Assembly (NCBI RefSeq): GCF_035594125.1
Contig: NC_087171.1
Coordinates: 11,189,267 to 11,253,266 of the forward strand
Direction of reading: 5' to 3'
Origin: Scylla paramamosain
Taxonomy: Eukaryota > Arthropoda > Malacostraca > Decapoda > Portunidae
DNA length: 64,000 nucleotides
A program made the translations under genes and the position numbers. The notes beneath the pieces were generated by a model. The model saw only the letters and a program-made list of their open reading frames with translations. It ran no database searches and was not told the origin of the DNA. Numbering within the stretch: position 1 is the stretch's first letter; every line of letters starts with the position of its first letter. Of the stretch, positions 1 through 61,391 are shown piece after piece.

Positions 1-182
1 ATATGTTCTACTACATGTGTGAGTTTCGTTGTTGTACGTGTCACGGACTTACTGTAAGGAATCTTCGTATTCACTGAGCAAAGATTGACTGATAACGTCA
101 GTTCAACAATCGCCAGTTTATAGCTTTCTTTTAGTGATGAAAATATCTTGAAAAAAAAAAAAAAAGACATTTGCTTGCTTAC

Positions 183-439
183 CTTCTCGCATCTCTGGAG
201 AATAAATGCAGCTTAACTTCAGGGTATGTAGGGTGTTTCTTGGTGCACAAACAACAGGAGGAAACTGGGGTATGGTACACGCGGAGTGGTGGCAGAGGAG
301 TGGGCCGCAATGAGGGGCCTGGGCTTGTGTTTTGTTGACATTCTTCGATGCTTCGAGCTGAAAGTCGATCAAGGAATAACGAGAAAGAGAGGAAGTGACA
401 CAACTCGATAATTTTCAGATTTTTTAGCGGTAACGTCAT
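183..439 (-). CDS. Possible first coding exon of a minus-strand gene running off the left edge (THAP-like cysteine motif)
   Basis: An open frame starts at an ATG at 437-439 and runs 85 codons to a good splice donor (AGAAG|GTAAGC, intron from 182), leaving phase 2. The last part of the peptide has a Cys-x2-Cys pair followed by a short basic/hydrophobic stretch ending LHLFSRDARR. This resembles the start of a THAP zinc finger (C-x2-4-C, then a hydrophobic-Phe-Pro-like segment), but the Cys/His second half would lie outside the window. The N-terminal 55 residues are not recognisable. A non-coding 5' exon or chance open frame is a real alternative. Confidence 0.33.
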
Positions 440-1401
440 TGCTATTTTGCAGTATACTTATGTACTGTATGTATCAACTGTTGTATTGGCAATTAATTAT
501 TACTTACTACACAACAAAGCATTCGAGTGTACCTCCCACGCGCGCACAAAATGGAGGCAAGGTCTACGGAATAAGAAAATTTAGAAAATAACAATATAGT
601 AGTAATAACAAAAGTAATAAAGAAATAAGAACGGAAACGAGCAACAGAAAGAAAACAACTTCTGGGAACAATGAGAAAATTTCTGATTCTATTGAACTCA
701 TCTACAACTGCTACCGAGCCATACTGCGAATACTGTGCGGCGTAGTGCAGTGTGATCCTAATTTCAATCTTTGAGGAAACAGTCAAGGAGAAAAGAGCTG
801 ACAACAGAAGCAAGGCGTGGACCCAAGGATCGATACAAACCGGAAGTTCACAAGAAGCATCATGGCAAAGACTACAGGATTTTCCAGCATTCTCCCCCCC
901 ACCCTCTTTTTAGGGGTGGCATCCTTTTTCTTTACCTTTAAAACTTACTTGTATACCCATAATATAGATTTGTCTCCCAGGCCAGTTAAGCAGTTATAGT
1001 AATAAAAATATTGAAAATTTATCCCTGCCAATCGATATCAAGTATTAAACGTGCGAGGCACCTTAAACAGAACAGTAGGTTCTTCATTGCTAACACCTTG
1101 AGGCACCATCAAGACGACCAGTAAGACCAGGTGGGAGGGTAATGTGCCTGGAAGTTCATGTGGTGTTTTTGGTTGATCAGTACGTGTGCGATTGTTCTGA
1201 TTATGGCATTGGGCAACACTGGGAAATTACTTACATCTAATTAATTTAATTAATGGATAAATGGATATTGGTTCAAATAATAATAACATCTGGCCATCCT
1301 TAAGTTTCTTGTCTTAAATACCAAAAACACTTAGAAATACCACAGAAAAGAGTAGAGAAACAGTTATGTAGGAAGAATATTTATAAAACATTAGATGAAG
1401 C
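440..1401. other. Intergenic stretch between the left-edge exon and the transposase-derived gene
   Basis: No convincing coding exon. An ETS-like ACCGGAAGT lies near 839-847 and the sequence around 535-545 is CpG-containing, so part of this may be a promoter for the left-edge gene. The part just below 1402 would be the 3' untranslated region of the minus-strand transposase-derived gene. An ATTAAA (minus strand, near 1241-1246) is a weak candidate poly(A) signal. Confidence 0.3.
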
Positions 1402-3549
1402 TTACTTAGACTGCATATAATGAGGTAGTGGATTGGTCAGAGTATAATATGGTATTCCAGGATTATTGAGTCTTCCATCTGGATGATGCACATTATGATC
1501 CACATCCATCACATGATGGTGAAGTTCTGTAGCTGGATGATTATCTGATGACAGGCTGTTTAGCTCTGATGTCAGTGTCATGGAATCATTTTTACCATCA
1601 TTTCTTAGATCTTCTCTGACATCACCATGAGTGTGCTTAAAGGAACGCAGCTCAACAAGTGAGGCACGGCATCTGTCTTGATGAACCTCCTGCCTGTAAT
1701 CTGGCCTCATCACATCTTGCCTCATGAAGTCAGGATGTTGCATAGGGTGGTGCACTTCTTGCCTCAGGATTTCCTGTCGGGACAAGTCTTGACTGGACAT
1801 TGCTGATCTATGAATCCCTAACAGCTGTGAGTGCAGGTCAGTCCTTATTTCCTGAGGTAATGTGTTGTGTGAGCCTTGTGAATTTTGGAATGTTACTGGG
1901 GACTGTGTAACCTTTTTCATTTCTTTCTGTATCTTCTGTTGATGAAGTTCATCCTGCATTTTTTGCAAGTACTCAGTTTTCTGTTCCAAGGCTGCCTGAT
2001 GAGCTTCCAAACTGTGAACTGAGGAGGAGTCATGTAAGGGGTCAGGCTGATAGTTATTTCTTAGATCAGGTCTTGCATCCAAAATCATATCTAAATGAAT
2101 AGATGATTCCAAGTCTGAAAATCCATCATATAATTTACCCCCTTGTTTCTGCAAATAATGTCTCAATATCTGGCAGGCATAAACTGCTTCAGATACACTG
2201 GGATATTCAAACAATGCTCCTGGATATAAATCAATCTGAGGATTGGGCTGTTGGGTTTTGTTTCCTGAATTTCCATACATGTTCAAATGCTGAGGGAACT
2301 GTACATTGTCAGCTATTACTGGCTGACTACAACCTAATGTCTGAGGCTGGTGTTCTGTACATTCAGTAATACTGAGCCTTTCATCCATGTTGACCAGCAC
2401 TTCAAAGTCTTCTTGAGATATTCCTGGTGGTGCCTGAACATGATCACACACATTCAAAGCATCCACATCCTTACTCATTCCAGCCTTTACCACACCCTTG
2501 ACAATTGTCTCTGGGCTTACATGTTTCCAAGCTCTATGCACCATAAAAACAGCATCTAAAAGAGACAGACTAAGTGAATGTGCTGAAAGAATATTCTGAC
2601 TGAACATATTGCTAAGACCAATTTTTTCACCAGCTTGTGTCCTAGCCATAACATATTTGAGCTGTTGATACCTGTACAAAGATTTAAATACATTTATAAT
2701 GCCCAATTGCAATGGCTGTAACACTGTGGATGTATCTTGAGGGAAAAAAGTCACATTTATATTAAATACATGAGGATTTTCTGGATGATGTGGCATTTTA
2801 CTCATTAACGCAACAATTTTTTTTCGTTTCGTATGGAGTTCACGATCCCACTCCTTCAACCAAGAGGAAAAGAAATCAAGCGTGACAGCAGATTCTGGAT
2901 GATGCTGGAATGGTGTGGGAAGGTTGACAGAGTTAAGAGCCTGAGAATTACCTATGATCACTGGAGGTTTTCGCTCAGTCCCAGCAAGATTGCATGCTAA
3001 TATAATAGAAATCTTGTCAGTACCACTCACTACTCCAGGTACTGAGTGTTCAGGTAAAGCATCATAGGCTAACACAGTTTCATCTATTACCCAAACATTC
3101 TGAGGTGAATAATCTTTTGTTGCTTTGGTAAACATGTACCGTCTCCAATGATTGCCAACTTTTGTTACAGACAGAGCCCCATCTTTATCTTTAAATCTCT
3201 TTAAAGTAACTCCGTTTCTGTCTTTCCACCTTCCAAGCCATCCAGCAGAAGGCTTGAAGTCAATACCCATTTCATTTCCTATAGATTTTGCTTTTTCCAT
3301 CAGAATCGGCCCTGAAATAGGCAAGTCTTCCTTTTTTGCTTCCTTGTACCAGTCAACAAGTTTTTGCTCAAGTGCACCAGCCTTGCCCAAGCGACAACGC
3401 TTACGGTCAGGCGTGGCAAATCGGTTCCACTGTGTCATGATGGCTTCCTTATTTTTCATTATTCTTGAAACTTGGCTTTGACTCACACGAAATATAGAAG
3501 CAATCTTGCCCTGGGGAATTTTAGGTTCCTTCTCCAGCATTTCAAGAAC
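1402..3549 (-). CDS. Transposase-derived gene, coding exon 3 (HTH, inactive DDE core, C-terminal extension)
   Basis: 715 codons plus TAA (1402-1404). The acceptor is a long T tract followed by GCCATTTTGCAG. Reading upstream of 3549 enters the intron, so the frame does not start here. The exon holds most of the HTH, the Tc5-type HTH, the DDE-like core with two catalytic positions lost, and about 400 residues of non-transposase C-terminus. There are no internal stops, unlike the decayed mobile elements elsewhere in the window. Confidence 0.88.
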   Translation of the reverse strand, partial: VLEMLEKEPKIPQGKIASIFRVSQSQVSRIMKNKEAIMTQWNRFATPDRKRCRLGKAGALEQKLVDWYKEAKKEDLPISGPILMEKAKSIGNEMGIDFKPSAGWLGRWKDRNGVTLKRFKDKDGALSVTKVGNHWRRYMFTKATKDYSPQNVWVIDETVLAYDALPEHSVPGVVSGTDKISIILACNLAGTERKPPVIIGNSQALNSVNLPTPFQHHPESAVTLDFFSSWLKEWDRELHTKRKKIVALMSKMPHHPENPHVFNINVTFFPQDTSTVLQPLQLGIINVFKSLYRYQQLKYVMARTQAGEKIGLSNMFSQNILSAHSLSLSLLDAVFMVHRAWKHVSPETIVKGVVKAGMSKDVDALNVCDHVQAPPGISQEDFEVLVNMDERLSITECTEHQPQTLGCSQPVIADNVQFPQHLNMYGNSGNKTQQPNPQIDLYPGALFEYPSVSEAVYACQILRHYLQKQGGKLYDGFSDLESSIHLDMILDARPDLRNNYQPDPLHDSSSVHSLEAHQAALEQKTEYLQKMQDELHQQKIQKEMKKVTQSPVTFQNSQGSHNTLPQEIRTDLHSQLLGIHRSAMSSQDLSRQEILRQEVHHPMQHPDFMRQDVMRPDYRQEVHQDRCRASLVELRSFKHTHGDVREDLRNDGKNDSMTLTSELNSLSSDNHPATELHHHVMDVDHNVHHPDGRLNNPGIPYYTLTNPLPHYMQSK

Positions 3550-5221
3550 CTGCAAAATGGCAAAAAAAAAAAAAAATTAATAGTTTAATAAAATCATACA
3601 AAATTGTAAACAACCGTAGAAAAGAAATGGATTAGAGGACTACCATATATGAATACATACACTAATACAATGCAGTAATTATACAGTTACTCTTTTACTA
3701 AGCACTGATTTTTAGTCACAGGTACAAACAATTTGCTCCCAAGGATTCATATACAACAGCATAGGTGGATGCTGTGAACTTGCCTCAAACCTAGTTATGA
3801 TCTCCCTGAACATTTACCTTTTGTGTCTTACAACACAAGAGGTTAGTCACAGTCAGTCCTCTAAAGCACAATTCTCTTCCTTCTCACACTACACTGCATG
3901 CACTTTGCATACTTGTACCTCTTGAGTCTTCTGAATTTTCTACTACCTGAGTTCAACTTCAGAGTCACTCTCATAATAAATTCGTCAGTGTTGTATATCT
4001 CCCGCCTCACTCCTCTACACTATGAAAAATTCTTAACTTCAAAATTGGAGCACATTCTGACTTGCTCCATTCTTGGAGACCACTGTTCACCACCAGCTTC
4101 AGCTTTCATCTCCCTTCATTAACCAATATACAGTGATCATGTTTGTTGCTAATCATGCAACTTATGTCTGCTTAAGTTCCTAAGCAAAATATTTTTTGAT
4201 GATTTTATACAAAATTACACAGCTACCAATAAAAATGGAAATGTATAAGAAACTAAATGGAAAATATTCAGACTGATATTCATAAAATGCAGTTCATAAA
4301 ACTAAAGAGTCCATACATAAGTTAACATTCTTGGGAAATGATCACATACAATCAGAGTTAAGAATCCTGGGAAATTATCACATATAATCAAATTAAATAA
4401 GATAAAGAATATAGTAGAATCCCCAATATGGGAAGAGTTTAAAAGAAATGAATTCTTAATAAAGAGTATAAGAAGTTATTCTTCATAATATACATCAGTA
4501 TGATGATGAAGTCCGATATAATCAAGCAATGAACCTAAATAAAAGAAAACTAGAATTTTCTCTCAAAAAGATGTAATGCTGTAATTTGATATTGAAAAAT
4601 AGGAGCAATGAAACCCACAGTGAAGTTAAACTCAGACAAAATTATACAAAACAGATAGCTTGCCTTGACTTTGGCTCCAAGTGTGAGGTCCTGCCGTCGC
4701 TTCCGCATGAAGGTGAAGGCTGCTGCTGCTACTTGTGCATTAGCCAAGGCCAAACTTTGCTGTGTTCTTCCTTTCCGCTTTGCCTTCAAATTAATATAAA
4801 AGTGTTAAAATGGCACATTTTGTTGAGTCATGTGTATTTATTCAAGTTGGTTCATTAAAATTTGCAAAAAATGTACCTACACTCCAATAAAATTTCATAC
4901 AAAAAATTACGTTTCATGGCAATGAAAAGAAATCAAGGCTGAAAGAACCTTTGCTCTGCCACGCCTAACTTTCTTTCTTGGTTCTTTCTGTTCTTGTATC
5001 TCCTTTTCCTCTTTCTCTTCTTCTTCTTCTTCTTCTTCTCCTTCTCCTTCTCCTTCTTCTTCTTCTTCTTCCTCCTCCTCTTCCTTCCTGTTCTGTGTAG
5101 CAGCTAGACAATACTGCCCCTCTGCCTTGAGTTCAACTGCTGAAGACTCATTATGGCTGGGTGCCAGAACAGGAGGTTCAGAAGTCTTCATAACGAGGTT
5201 TCCAAAAGGTTGAATATCCAT
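1402..5221 (-). CDS. Domesticated Tigger/pogo transposase-derived protein (three coding exons, 846 aa)
   Basis: Joining exons 5221-4949, 4783-4664 and 3549-1402 gives one open frame of 846 residues. In order: an acidic N-terminus with long Glu runs (about residues 46-75), a basic stretch (KKVRRGRAK then AKRKGR), a CENP-B-type helix-turn-helix (about 119-165, containing SQSQVSRIMKNKEAI), a second Tc5-type HTH (about 180-255), a DDE_1-like transposase core (about 270-430), and a long C-terminal extension with a Gln/Glu/Lys coiled-coil-like segment (ALEQKTEYLQKMQDELHQQ) and a His-rich end. In the core the first catalytic Asp survives (VIDET, residue 287). The second is Ser (LMSKMPHHP, residue 381) and the third is Gln (QPLQLGI, residue 412), where active Tigger enzymes have LDN and PLDQG. 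Loss of catalytic residues in a long uninterrupted frame, with introns and a new N-terminus, indicates a host gene that keeps DNA binding. It probably acts in the nucleus; its target is unknown. The start ATG is preceded in frame by a TGA eight bases into the exon, which supports it as the start. Confidence 0.85.
3722..4125 (+). mobile_element. Fragment of a Jockey/X-element-like LINE (5' region and part of endonuclease) inside intron 2
   Basis: The sequence matches, with much divergence, the 5' part of the retrotransposon at 18925-22203: the block around GTGATCTCCCTGAACATTT and the Cys/Thr-rich leader, then a shortened endonuclease part including CTTGGAGACCACTGTTCACC (the GDFNVHH region of the intact copy). 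Several internal deletions. It lies antisense to the host gene. Confidence 0.65.
4664..4783 (-). CDS. Transposase-derived gene, coding exon 2 (start of CENP-B HTH)
   Basis: 40 codons, phase 0 at both ends. The acceptor is TTTGAAG|GC. The only donor that keeps the CENP-B HTH alignment is AAG|GCAAGC, a GC-type donor. The peptide ends DLTLGAKVK and continues VLEMLEKEPK in exon 3, which matches the usual LT-x3-K-x-(x)-I-x2-LE pattern at the start of Tigger/CENP-B HTH domains. Confidence 0.78.
4949..5221 (-). CDS. Transposase-derived gene, coding exon 1 (acidic, poly-Glu)
   Basis: 91 codons from ATG 5221. The exon itself begins at 5246 after a good acceptor (CCCTCTGCAG), so 25 nt of 5' untranslated sequence are included, with an in-frame TGA before the ATG. 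The donor is GCAAAG|GTTCTT, a weak donor. Phase 0 joins it to exon 2. The Glu/Gly run is a coding (GAA/GAG/GGA) microsatellite at about 5009-5086. Confidence 0.75.
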
Positions 5222-5246
5222 TCTTCATACTACTGTTGCTCTCACT

Positions 5247-5296
5247 CTGCAGAGGGAAAAGAAAAATGTCAGTTCACCTACAAATCCACCACATTC

Positions 5297-5333
<37 letters not shown>

Positions 5334-6452
5334 ACAATTTGTGAAAACCTGAATGAAGAATAAAAGCACAAAAATAATGATGTTGTGAAAGCAGTTATGA
5401 TAACAAAATAAATAAACAAATAAAAACCAAGCTAACTTTTGCTCCTACCACTTCAGAACCAGGTACAATACTGACTACACATGAGTTTGCTTAGATTACG
5501 TTAATTTTTCATGCAATCTGTGAGACACGTATACAACAACGAATATATAATGCTAGGAAGCCAAACTATCAATAAGAACTCACGTAATAAGGCGCGACAC
5601 TACACTTCATCAACATCCTGAGATCATATGTGAGGCAAGATGAACACAAACTCTAGCACACTACACACTGTTTCTACCTTGAGTTTTGCAAATATCTTCA
5701 TAACTCCATCCTTTGTTCCGTAAATATTTGGGCATGGACAGTAGAATGCAGTAGAATGCAAGCAGCTACGTTTAGTAAAGTGTATGTTAGCCTGTTCAAT
5801 AGTCAAACACGGCATATATAATCGTGGATATTTAATCGAACAAACACCAAACATTCATCACCTCCCGCCTCCCGCCTGTCAAATTCGCTTATTGGCATTT
5901 AGCACATCCACACAACAGGACTAACGTACAACCAAGATATGAAACACTTCCTCGGTTCTTAGTGTGCCGTGATGTCATATAGGTCAAAGAAGAAGAAATT
6001 CGCAGTAAAGAGGATAAATGCTGGGGAATCTTACTTTAGCGTTATGGGAAGCCGCGGTCTCAACATGGCGTGAAGCAAAACATTGGCTGGCCTGCCCTCT
6101 CCACTCAGCTTTCTGTACAGGCTACGCGACCTGCCTTCACCTACATCCCATTTGATTTTTTTAGGAATTATGCAGCTAATTTCTACGACTTCACAACAAT
6201 GCACCTTGACCTAACTAACCATTTTTTCCCCTAGTTTCGATGAGTCATTTTTAAGTTTGATGGAAGATGAAATTCTTTAATTTTGTTTTGAATATTATAA
6301 ACAAGAATTTAATATATTCCATTATGGTCACCTGTCGATCGTTTGTCGGTGGCGATGTACGTGCTTTTACTGTAGATTTCAGAAATCAGGCACATATATT
6401 GCATGACGCTCTCTTTCTACTTAAGAAGCCGCAAGTCTTTATTTAATCTTCG
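5247..6452 (-). promoter_or_regulatory. Probable upstream/promoter region of the transposase-derived gene
   Basis: Lies directly upstream of the first coding exon on the minus strand, so it should hold a non-coding 5' exon and the promoter. Seen: (GT)n at 5302-5330, a GC-richer block at about 5860-6130, two CCAAT boxes in minus orientation (near 5884-5890 and 6083-6092) and a CGCCATGTTG motif (about 6062-6071). No TATA box stands out. The exact start site cannot be placed. Confidence 0.3.

Positions 6453-6493
<41 letters not shown>
6453..6493. repeat. (GA)n microsatellite
   Basis: About 40 bp of uninterrupted GA on the plus strand. First of fifteen GA arrays in the window, all in this orientation. 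Confidence 0.95.
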
Positions 6494-12091
<5,598 letters not shown>

Positions 12092-12820
12092 CTACATACA
12101 ATGATGACTGAAAGATGTTCTCCTCATGTGAGCTAATGGCAATGTTAATCACAATTATGATTACCAGCTTCTGGTTATTACTCACTTTCACCACAATCAC
12201 TAACAAGCATATGAAATTGATTATCTCAACTCCAAACTTTAAAAAAACACACCCACAAAAGATGAAAGAACACTGCCAGTTGCCAGCTGAATACCATACC
12301 AATGAATATATCATTGTAGTTGTCTGTATACATATACAATACTATACTTGATTAAGCTACTTTAATTCATTAATGAGAGCATTAACAGGCAATTTGTTTA
12401 CTTGAGAAGTGAAAAATCAATACAAAGCAGTCAAAAAGGCTTGAAAATAATTCTAATGAATCTGACCCTTAAGAGATTAGCCTGCTACTTCCTACTTCCT
12501 AATTTGTAAGTGATGTCTCCATTACACTCTAAAAAATGTAATTTTCTGGCAACAAGATACTCTATAGGAATCCATTACAGTATTTAATGATATTTAAGAG
12601 CATCCCCATTTCAGCAGGGAATATTTAGGAAAAAGTTTTTAGTTTACTGTTTATTGCAATGAATGTACAGTGGTCCCACGTAAGATGTGAATTTAAGACA
12701 AAATTTTCTGGAAGATATGGTGTGGCAACTGAACAGCCAACTCAACAAGAGATAAATGGGAGTACGCATGAAACGGGTTCATACAGTTCTGCCCCTTTAA
12801 AATCTTTCCCCTATCCCTTC

Positions 12821-12822
<2 letters not shown>

Positions 12823-12851
<29 letters not shown>
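12823..12851. repeat. (CA)n microsatellite followed by A15
   Basis: About 29 bp of CA repeat on the plus strand, followed by an A run to about 12868. Confidence 0.9.
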
Positions 12852-12854
<3 letters not shown>

Positions 12855-12986
12855 AAAAAAAAAAAAAACATGCATACATGAAGTGGGTAATGCCATATGT
12901 CTTTTTTCTATGCTAGTGGTCAGGATGGTCAAGGTTGACTGTACACAAATATGACTAAAATTATCACTTGAAAATACACTTAAAAC

Positions 12987-13130
<144 letters not shown>

Positions 13131-13827
13131 TATTAGTATTTGTGTAACTGATCTAATTTTTTCATCCAGTCTTGAGAATCATCATTATGGCTTCATAACT
13201 GCCTGCTATTAGCCTTATGGAGCTAATACTATCTGATTTATGGGTAAAGCTTTTCAAACAGTATACACGCAAATCCTCTTGCTCAAGAGCAGGAATGTTT
13301 CACTCATCAGTGAAAACCTTTAACAACCTGAGCAGGGTGCAAACCCTAACCTGCCAAGGGACATGCAAAGATGTTACTACTGCCTAGTGTAGTGTCTTTG
13401 CATGTGTGTGTAGGTGAAATTAATGCCCTCATTTGAAAGAATTCAGAAATTGCCATTATAAATGGAATTCACAGAGTTATAAGGCTGGTGATGAAGTTGA
13501 GATAAGGCTTATGCTGGTGTAAAAATAAAGAAACTGAAAAGTTACTCAAATATGAAGAAAATTCTAATTTTATATCTCAAATGCAAGTTGTCTAAATTTT
13601 ATAGGAGCAAAATGAGTTGGTGAAACCAAACTTGTCTTACTTAGTTAAGTCTCTGGGAGACCAAAAAAAAAATTTCCTCCAAGTAGAAACTTCTTACGAA
13701 AACAGAAAATAAATTAATATAGAAGTAAAATATAATAACAATAAATAAATAATAATTTAAAGTTCCATACAACAATTATTGTTATGTATGCTTGTAACTG
13801 TATTACACAGATGAAATTGAACATGAT

Positions 13828-13920
13828 AAATGGGATGTAGTTCCCACAATGTGGGAACTACATCCCATTTACACATCCCATTTACATCCCATACACATCC
13901 CATTTACATCCATTTATCAG
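13828..13920. repeat. Perfect 20-bp inverted repeat plus short tandem copies of one arm
   Basis: Arms 13828-13847 and 13851-13870 are perfect reverse complements with a 3-nt loop (AAT). They are followed to about 13920 by several imperfect copies of CATCCCATTTA, the outer part of the right arm. Confidence 0.9.
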
Positions 13921-14055
13921 TGTGAAAAATGCTTTGGTGTGGATGGAAAGTGATGACATTTGTTTAGTTTTCTTTATGTAACTTCATCCATAATAAAGCA
14001 TTTCCAATGACAAACAATGTCTTTCATCACTGGATTAAAGAACTTGCTAAGTAAT

Positions 14056-14546
14056 TTTTCTCACCCCACCAGACGCTAACTCTGTACAGGGGCAGGGGCC
14101 TTATCTGTCCATGTACGGAGTATGCTTCACATATATGGGGACTGTCTTCAGCCTCTTTCTCTTTGCCACAATGTTGCATCTCTAGCAATCTTCTACTGCT
14201 GTTTTCATGCTAACTGCTCTTCTGATCTTGCTAACCGCATGCCTCCCGTCCTCCCATGGCCTCACTGCACAAGATTCTTCTTTCTCTTACCATATTCTGT
14301 TCACTTCTAATGCAAGAGTTAACCATTATTCTCAGTCATTAATCCCTTTCTCTGGTAAACTCTGGAATTCCCTGCCTGCTTCTGTATCTCCACCTTCCTA
14401 TGACTTGAACTTACAAGAAGTAGCTTTCAAGACACTTATCCATCAATTTTTGACTGCTGCTTTTGACTTAGGGGACTGGCACCTCAGTGGACTTTTTTTA
14501 TTGCAGTTTTGTTGCCCTTATCCAGTTGCCCCTCCTATATCCTAAA
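14056..14546 (+). mobile_element. 3' fragment of the Jockey/X-element-like LINE
   Basis: Corresponds to the last quarter of the element at 18925-22203. It begins near the sequence before CTAACTCTGTACA, lacks about 80 bp after the CTTCACATAT block, and continues through the conserved C-terminal region (LWNSLPASV) to a short 3' end. Frame-broken. Confidence 0.8.
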
Positions 14547-14947
14547 AAAGTTAAATGATGGACCAACCATTAACATCTACAATGAATGGGAAAAACTGGG
14601 CATATTCTTTAGATCCTGACAAACTCCCTCCTTTTTTTTCTCCCTGAAATGAAATCAAGAGAATCCTGGAAGGTTTTTGAAACCAAAAATCTGTTTGTTT
14701 GTTTTTTTTGTAATCACAGGAGTACATGGCCTGCACCTACATAACTATCATCTCTGCTTATTTATAAATTTTTGTTATTTCAACTAAAATCTTTAAATTA
14801 AACAAATACATTATTTGTCAGTAAAAGAAAGTGTCACAGGCACTGTCATGAGCATTCACATTTTCAATTGCATTCGCAAGATCTTCGTTTCATTGGCTTT
14901 CATACAAAGCATTCCTGAGTTGCGGCAGATACTTGTATTGAGGAGTA

Positions 14948-15094
<147 letters not shown>

Positions 15095-15743
15095 AAATTA
15101 TTGAACATAACTACATAGAGGTCTTAAGAACAGCCTAATGAACCTTCCAATTCTGTCCTCATAATTATGATTTTATACATATTCCATATTTACTTTCAAA
15201 CTTTTGAGTAGTTTGCATCTGTACACCATTTTAGTGTCACTAATCATTCCATAGCACTTCAATCCATGAATTAAAGTAAACTAATACCAGTATAAATACC
15301 CATGCCATCTGGTTGTAAGCTGAATAGGAGACCAATCACCAATGCCTATTAACACCAAAAATTTTACTTACCAGTAAATGTCTTTGGACAATATTAATCA
15401 AATTTGTGAAATTTTTTTGCTTAAATCTCAATGACCATCCAAGATTTGGTTGTCCCCACCAAATTTTACATCACTACTACTGTCTTTACCCTCATCCTCA
15501 AATTCTCAATATCAATAAAGATATTTGAGCAGTGGAGCCTTGGGAGGGTGAGGAGGGGGCCACATCATTATCAAAAGATTATGAGAGTAATTCCTTCAAA
15601 TGGGATGGAAAACAAGACAACTCCTAACCCAACTTAAACATCACATGATCACCCTATTTTGAGACACTATGATAGAATCTATCAATCTGCCCTTTCCTAG
15701 TTTTTAAAGTACATGGATATATCCAAGTGATCATTTCATAACA

Positions 15744-16453
15744 CACTGGAACCTTGGTTCTAGAACTTAATTCATTCCTGAATACTGTTTGAAATCTGAA
15801 ATATTTAAAAACACTATTTTCCACATAGGAATCAATTTAAAATGGATTTGTTCCCAGACACCAGTCTACTCTGTCTTAGTGGCTTATGACAGACACTCCC
15901 ACAACCAAGATGGCTCCTTCACATCTCCAGTTCACAAATTGTTTATTGAATGAACTTTGACACAGAACTCATAAGAAGATACTGTTTAGATTGTGCAGTT
16001 ACTCTATCACCAATCTGGTGAGGGAAGCCTTACAGAAGGGTACAGAAAGGAGCAACCCACTTACCACCAAAATGAAAGTGATCATAACATTTTGACATCT
16101 TGCTGCCAGGAAAAGCTAATGGAGTAATGATGGTGTTGGGAGTCATCAAGAGAGCCACAGGTGTCTTGGGAAAACTCCTGAGCACAAAAAACTGTTTGTT
16201 TACATCGAGGCTTTTCAACATTTACCTTGTTTCTAAGACTGAATTATTGTCTTACAATCTCTTTCTCCCCCAAATACATAAAAACAAAGTAAATATTTAT
16301 AGAAATTATAGATTAGTAATAAACAGTAGCTTTTCCTATGTCTTTTAATATTTCAAATCAAGTAACTTTTATCTAGAACCGAATTATGAGTTCAAAATTT
16401 TGTTTGAAGACCAATTTGTTTGAAAAGGGTGTTTGGTAACCAAGGTTCCACTG
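15744..16453. mobile_element. Non-autonomous Tigger/pogo-like element with terminal inverted repeats
   Basis: The left end CACTGGAACCTTGGTT and the right end AACCAAGGTTCCACTG are inverted copies. The right end is followed by TA; the left flank is CA, so the duplication is not intact. The roughly 710-bp interior matches, in reverse orientation, the elements at 62.2-63.7 kb, for example the segment around TGATCATAACATTTTGACATC. No intact transposase. Confidence 0.72.
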
Positions 16454-16979
16454 TACATGAAACTGTTTACACTATGATACAAGACAAGTCACATAGCAAT
16501 GTTCAAACTGTAAATAAAATCCTTTGTTAAAATACTACAATAAATATAAAAATGCCCTAAATATCTTATCAAAGAATATATATAATCCTGTGAACAATGG
16601 CAGTGTAAGTGAGCTGATGATACTGGCAGTGACAGACTGAACAATGTTAACCTACTTCAACTATTACATGTTTTTGAGCAGTGCAAAAAATGACAGCCTG
16701 AATGAGTCAAAAACTATGATGATGAAATGTTCATTTGCTGAATTCTAAAAATATTAAGTGCAATGATTCATGATATAAATACCATCTTAATATTAATGTT
16801 ACAATATAATTATATGCATGGTTAGATGTAAAACTTAAGGAGTGGACTTACTCATCAACTGGGTGTGAATATAATACTCTTGGTTTAAATAATCAGGTAC
16901 ATAAATAATTTTAACATTTATCTATTATTTTCAACTGTAGTAACTCTGCATGGAACACTTTGACATGTACATGCTCATG

Positions 16980-17089
<110 letters not shown>

Positions 17090-17253
17090 CACAAACACTA
17101 TATGAATTATAGAATATTGTGAAGTGGTGCAAAACATTACATATAATATATGACAGCAGTGATGTCATTATAAGAGTTATTCAGACTCATAATATAAGTG
17201 AAAATAAAAAATAATACTATAATACAAATTATGAACTAATTCCACTACTGTTT

Positions 17254-61391
<44,138 letters not shown>

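Noticed and set aside
12667..12945. Short element with ends TACAGTGGTCCC and GTTGACTGTACA, possibly another Tigger-like MITE
   Set aside because: Only the first few terminal bases match as an inverted repeat and the interior matches nothing else in the window.
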